From assembly GCA_024516155.1 (NCBI GenBank), contig JAJJXM010000073.1, positions 186,001-250,000 of the forward strand: 64,000 nucleotides of DNA, read 5' to 3'. Below, in pieces: positions 61,401 through 64,000 of this stretch. Position 1 is the stretch's first letter, and every line of letters begins with the position of its first letter. The translations under genes and the position numbers were made by a program. The DNA is from Pyronema omphalodes. Its lineage: Eukaryota > Ascomycota > Pezizomycetes > Pezizales > Pyronemataceae. Below the pieces are notes generated by a model. It made no database searches and was not told the origin of the DNA. It saw only the letters and a list, made by a program, of their open reading frames with translations.

Positions 61401-62226
61401 CATCTTCCACTTCCTCCTCCGTGCTGAGATCCGTGAGGAGCGGTCTGCGTTCGCTTCGATGGCGCCAATCTAACGCCGCAGAGACCGCTCCGACCTCATC
61501 CTCCAACAATTCCTTGACAGCCCACCCCCTCGTTGGGACTTCAAAGTCCGCCGGAGCTATCACCGTCGAGACTTTCCACGTCAACGCAGCGTGGTCGGAC
61601 GTGGTAGCATGTTCCGGATCGTCCAATCTTGTGGCACGCACCGCCGTCGCTATCTCCTCCGTCGCGAGTACCAAGTCGATGACGCTGTACCGCAGCTGGC
61701 CTGTTTGCTGGTGAGTTTCGAGACCGTCACCTACATAATGAAGGTTGTGGGAATCCATCAGGGACTCTAGGAAGGCGTGGTGGAGCGGTGCGTCGCACCG
61801 GGGGTTCCACCGCTGGCTATGGGCATTGAAGTCGCCCGCCAGTACCGTTCCCGAGGTGATGATACGATCCCAGCTGACGTCTCTAGCTGGTCGAGCTCCG
61901 TCCGAGTTACGAGGAGCGTCGTAGACATTCACCATCCTGAGCTGCCTGTGTCCTCGACACATTACGTCCAAAACCTGCACGTCCCCGTCGCTTCCCACTG
62001 CGAGATCCTCCCTAGGTCTCAACGTCCACGCTGAGTCTTTACGTGCCGCCGCCATCACTCTACCACCCCAGAAAAAGTCGTACGCCGGGTGTCTCCACCC
62101 TTGGAACGTCGGCGGCTCCTGCACCAGCACGACGTCCGCACCCAACTCTTTCCCGCTCTCCATGATCGCCGTAAGAACCTCACCGCTCTTGCGACAGTTC
62201 AACTGTAGAACCTGAATTGTACTCAT
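58456..62226 (-). CDS. LINE ORF2: endonuclease, reverse transcriptase, RNase H
   Basis: 1,256 residues, uninterrupted. Residues 1-220 form an APE-type endonuclease that nicks the target: LQLNCRKSG, VQEPP, AGDFNAHSQRWNP, and TSDHAALTW near residue 210. The reverse transcriptase spans about 430-710: KAPGADALGVPIIKAL, WKIAKGVCIPKPGKP, GALLMDVKGAFPTVN, GLPQGSPVSPILFLLYIADL, and the catalytic FVDD near 667 (FADD or YADD is commoner). RNase H covers about 940-1075, with CVWTDGSR, EVYDAELHAM, FSDAQAAL and WVPGHSDILENEAAD, so the Asp-Glu-Asp-Asp set is present. A C-terminal knuckle (CWWCDSGERQTRGHLFGAC) lies near 1180. It copies element RNA at a nicked target site. The start overlaps the ORF1 stop as ATGA. 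Confidence 0.95.
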   Translation of the reverse strand: MSTIQVLQLNCRKSGEVLTAIMESGKELGADVVLVQEPPTFQGWRHPAYDFFWGGRVMAAARKDSAWTLRPREDLAVGSDGDVQVLDVMCRGHRQLRMVNVYDAPRNSDGARPARDVSWDRIITSGTVLAGDFNAHSQRWNPRCDAPLHHAFLESLMDSHNLHYVGDGLETHQQTGQLRYSVIDLVLATEEIATAVRATRLDDPEHATTSDHAALTWKVSTVIAPADFEVPTRGWAVKELLEDEVGAVSAALDWRHRSERRPLLTDLSTEEEVEDEVVWVREELTSLLEERARKIRLTARSKRWWCAEIREARTEYGRTRRAVKEGRATVEEEHQLRNAYHSLQRQKKRRCWGDFLSTANGDAVWAALRMTKPRAATAVGPLENEEGQRAEDDQDKRRMLAEVSFPPPNPFSELPLPPGPPGTLWQSVSLQSVSSALSRQSNKKAPGADALGVPIIKALLSWDPDRVVAVVKHCIRLGYHPRDWKIAKGVCIPKPGKPSYSRAKSFRIISLLSCFGKLVEKVVAVLLAQEAERTGILHDGQFGGRTNRSAADAAAVLVGFVEAAWEEKALAGALLMDVKGAFPTVNSVCLTNKLRRATFDEGLVRWVTSFMRSRRVEIFLAGEAGEPIDTDTGLPQGSPVSPILFLLYIADLAKMVEAEVGGTLGLSFVDDVTWLVKGASATDVTTKLDRCASLCLAWGEANAVVFESEKTEAILFSRRRSPPNPDSLTVTVGTHPIRYSETAVRWLGYWLDAKLTFNQHRQKWLSRASQQQAQIARLCKKYGLPAGSTANLQQAVVQSVATYGIEINAVRRLPSREAGHLSRLQLVLNKQARAITGCFRTTPLGFLAAESATRPAESLVRGREARFRARLLTRPAPPGSSPPSPTADIVRQLTQRATTRSGFHHVERVFPPLPQQFPGTVVIASRDEATECALQWRNLGSACVWTDGSRIEDVAGSGFVRYVRGTLTPSSFCVGRHAEVYDAELHAMLMALRDYWDNYHYSVTRPPPLLTIFSDAQAALQRLLSDVPGPGQILQRLIATEVAKLRAFTGIEVVFRWVPGHSDILENEAADAAAKHGTSHRCLAPPLRGCANPVCSPLPWTSLAHVNRAVTEIPKAIASKWVRQRTDLHAAYRPRRKWGIRDGLKTVPKHRAAVFYQLASGHALIGTHLVRIKKKDSDRCWWCDSGERQTRGHLFGACDRWQREYEVLTQEVEKITGKPRRRRGRLKAVEIFSDDRLTKAILEFLAATEVGRRYVE

Positions 62227-63959
62227 AATTCAGGTTCTGTGGGCGCAACGGCATCGGTCAACCCCGCGGAGGAGGCGACTTCGGAATCGGTGTCCATGAG
62301 GACAGCGAAGGGGTTCACAACCACCAGGGCGGTGGAGGGGCTGGGGTCTTGAGTCTGGGGGGAGGGGGACGGAGGGGAGGAGGGGGTCGGAGCGGGGGCT
62401 ACACGCGAGGTGGGGGCGGCAGCGGTGACAGGGTTCAATCGGGACGAACGGGCGAGACGGGCGGCCGCTATGGCGGCGAGGCGATCAGGGCAGGTTCGAG
62501 CTGTTGCGAAGTGTTCTTCCCCGCAATTAGCACACTTAGGTACCGGGAGAGAATGGGGGCACGCTGAGCCCATGGGCTTGCTACAGCCTGCGAATGAGCA
62601 CGCGGGGTGCTTCGCGGTGGGGTGGCTGAGGGCGCAGAAGGCGCACCGGAACACATCAGGCGTGGAGCAGCGCTCGCGGATGTGGCCCCATTTTAGGCAT
62701 CCTGAGCACTGACTGTCGGGGCCCTCGAAGACGTAGAGCTCTGCCCGGTGGCGGCGACTGCCCAGCAAGACTCCTTTGGTGATTAGCAGGCGGGCGGAAG
62801 CGGAGCTCCTCACGAAAACTACGGCGGATGAACTTTGGGTGGCACCGCGAACGAAGCGCTCACGAATTTCTTCAACCTTACCCAACCAACGAACGTTAGG
62901 TAGTACTTCTACGTTTTCATGGTTTGCTTGTATTTCCACCTGGAGTTTTTGCACTCCGTGGGAACCTTCTCCCAGGAAACGCGCGAGCGGCACGCCGTGC
63001 ACCTTGAGGGCTACCCAACGGTCTAGCTCCTCGACGTCAGTAACCCCGGAGTCTACTTCCCTAACGGCGTTGATGATTTCGTTACGATACAAACGTAAAA
63101 GCGTTGCTGCGTCAACCCCTGGGACGGTGGTGGCCGTCAGGGTACCCTTTGCGTTGCGGGACACCTTCAGAACGCGGTGGAACTGAGGCGCGTTCTTGTA
63201 CCACAAGCAGTTGTTAATGGCTGCCGTGTACGCGTCCAGGGGCTGGGAGCAGTTTGCGCTGGCGGGGTCACGAACGAAGACGATACGACGGACCTCAGAC
63301 GGGAGGTTTGTGGCAGGGGCGTGAAGGCTACCAGCGCGTTGTTGGACCTTCTTCGCGTGACGTGACTGGTGAGTGGCCCACGGGGTGGTAAGGGCAGGCG
63401 TGGGGGCGGGGAGGCTCGCGTTGGCAGCGGCGACCTGTGCGATGGTCGGTTGGGTGGCTATTGGAACGGGAGGACGGGGTGGAGCGGCGGTGGTTTGCGC
63501 GGTGGAGCGGGACGGCCTGGGGGCGGGCGGGGCGGGTCTGGCAAGAGCCTCGTTAAGGCGGTCGCGAAGCTCACGATTGACTGTGCGGAGGCGCGTGACC
63601 TCTTCCTCCAGGACGGGGACGCGTTTGTCCAGGGCATCTAGCCTCTTACCAAGGCTGAGGATGTACTCAGGGTTAATGACAGACACGACCGTGGGCGCGT
63701 CGTCTCCGCGTTTCTCGCGTTTCTCAAACGCAGGGCCTTCCTCTTCGAAGGGCTGGGTGGCTTGGGCTCGTTTTCCAACTGCCTGTTGGAGGCGAGCGTG
63801 TGCTGCGGAAGAGCCTCTGATGGCCATCGGAGTGGGGGTACCATGAGGGACGGAGCGGGCGGTGCCAAACATGTCGTCTTCTGGTTGGCCGCTGGGTTTC
63901 GGAGTGGAGGGACTCGGGGCATGCCGCTGGAGAGAGGACGTCTCCCCAAAGCGGAGCAT
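62223..63959 (-). CDS. LINE ORF1: Gag-like RNA-binding protein with zinc knuckles
   Basis: 578 residues from the ATG at 63959. The frame is open upstream to the window edge, so the real start may lie outside. The N-terminal part is Pro/Ala-rich, with a likely coiled coil around residues 100-150 (LSLGKRLDALDKRVPVLEEE, VTRLRTVNRELRDRLNEALA). A folded middle follows (NNCLWYKNAPQFHRVLKVSR). From about residue 416 come Cys/His knuckles: CSGCLKWGHIRERC, CAFCALSHPTAKHPAC and CANCGEEHFATARTC. Such proteins coat element RNA and form the retrotransposition particle. The stop TGA overlaps the ORF2 start by ATGA, suggesting ORF2 is made by termination-reinitiation. Confidence 0.9.
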   Translation of the reverse strand: MLRFGETSSLQRHAPSPSTPKPSGQPEDDMFGTARSVPHGTPTPMAIRGSSAAHARLQQAVGKRAQATQPFEEEGPAFEKREKRGDDAPTVVSVINPEYILSLGKRLDALDKRVPVLEEEVTRLRTVNRELRDRLNEALARPAPPAPRPSRSTAQTTAAPPRPPVPIATQPTIAQVAAANASLPAPTPALTTPWATHQSRHAKKVQQRAGSLHAPATNLPSEVRRIVFVRDPASANCSQPLDAYTAAINNCLWYKNAPQFHRVLKVSRNAKGTLTATTVPGVDAATLLRLYRNEIINAVREVDSGVTDVEELDRWVALKVHGVPLARFLGEGSHGVQKLQVEIQANHENVEVLPNVRWLGKVEEIRERFVRGATQSSSAVVFVRSSASARLLITKGVLLGSRRHRAELYVFEGPDSQCSGCLKWGHIRERCSTPDVFRCAFCALSHPTAKHPACSFAGCSKPMGSACPHSLPVPKCANCGEEHFATARTCPDRLAAIAAARLARSSRLNPVTAAAPTSRVAPAPTPSSPPSPSPQTQDPSPSTALVVVNPFAVLMDTDSEVASSAGLTDAVAPTEPEL

Positions 63960-64000
63960 GCCTGCGGGCTGGTGGAGAGCCAGGGCCGCGGATAGGGGGG

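Larger units (their letters stand above)
58024..64000 (-). mobile_element. LINE retrotransposon (Tad1/I-like), 5' end outside window
   Basis: A minus-strand non-LTR element with ORF1 (zinc knuckles), ORF2 (endonuclease, reverse transcriptase, RNase H, C-terminal knuckle), a 3' UTR of about 410 bp and a 3' tail of (CAAAA)n at 58024-58045 on its own sense strand. The presence of RNase H after the reverse transcriptase is typical of Tad1, I and related clades. No terminal repeats were seen. Base composition is G/C-rich against A/T-rich surroundings, and both frames are open with no C-to-T decay, so this copy looks young and possibly active. The 5' UTR and the target duplication lie beyond position 64000. 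Confidence 0.93.

Noticed and set aside
58597..61714. Several 60-240-codon plus-strand frames inside the LINE
   Set aside because: They are antisense shadows of the G/C-rich ORF2, which has clear protein motifs on the other strand.
1..64000. tRNA, rRNA, CRISPR arrays and bacterial-style operons
   Set aside because: I looked for GGTTCGANTCC-type B boxes and repeat-spacer patterns and found none. The spliced eukaryotic genes make bacterial features inapplicable. Hand scanning could miss a divergent tRNA.

Overview
The window looks like nuclear DNA of a filamentous ascomycete (Pezizomycotina). Genes carry many short introns with GT...AG ends and CTAAY-like branch sites. The protein set is fungal: a SPA-domain polarity protein, the Pls1-type tetraspanin, both NAC subunits, an Mcm1-type MADS protein and a Dnf-type flippase. 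Intergenic DNA is long, A/T-rich and full of simple repeats, and there are LINE retrotransposons with an RNase H domain (Tad1/I-like). The lineage cannot be fixed further from sequence alone. Exon joins were worked out by hand from splice signals, reading phase and family conservation.

Layout. 0.1-2.5 kb (-): AFI1/MesA-like polarity gene, divergent from the separase gene ESP1 (3.2-9.6 kb, +). 10.0-11.6 kb (-): ORC6, tail-to-tail with ESP1. 12.4-14.8 kb: EGD2 (NAC alpha, -) and EGD1 (NAC beta, +), head-to-head around one 0.8 kb promoter. 16.5-16.8 kb (-): a 75-residue protein with an N-myristoylation-like start. 19.45-21.77 kb (+): an unknown 204-codon gene split by a 1.7 kb LINE-type element with a 15-bp target duplication. 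21.8-24.5 kb: simple-repeat cluster. 24.5-29.1 kb (-): P4-ATPase. 29-37 kb: no gene seen. 37.1-39.5 kb (+): protein with a PIP-box-like motif, possibly of the Nse6/SLF2 (CANIN) group. 40.9-42.6 kb (+): NIPA-like magnesium transporter. 42.6-47.8 kb: no gene seen. 47.8-48.8 kb (-): MCM1. 48.8-54.6 kb: no convincing gene. 54.7-55.6 kb (+): PLS1 tetraspanin. 58.0-64.0 kb (-): a LINE with open ORF1 and ORF2, cut by the right edge.

Themes. Several genes serve chromosome duplication and segregation (ESP1, ORC6, the PIP-box protein), and each has ACGCGT (MCB-type) motifs upstream, fitting G1/S control. AFI1, the flippase and PLS1 act in polarity, membrane asymmetry and membrane organisation. EGD1 and EGD2 encode the two halves of one ribosome-bound chaperone.

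The most unusual observations are: (1) the EGD1 5' region, which keeps the conserved Gly-Gly of the NAC-beta core only if a single-nucleotide exon is spliced between two canonical introns; (2) a LINE-like element without reverse transcriptase whose 3' end is related to that of the intact LINE 38 kb away, which suggests it uses that element's machinery, and whose insertion broke a gene with the empty site still readable; (3) the small putatively acylated protein with an 11-residue repeat. I found no defence system, CRISPR array, tRNA or rRNA gene.
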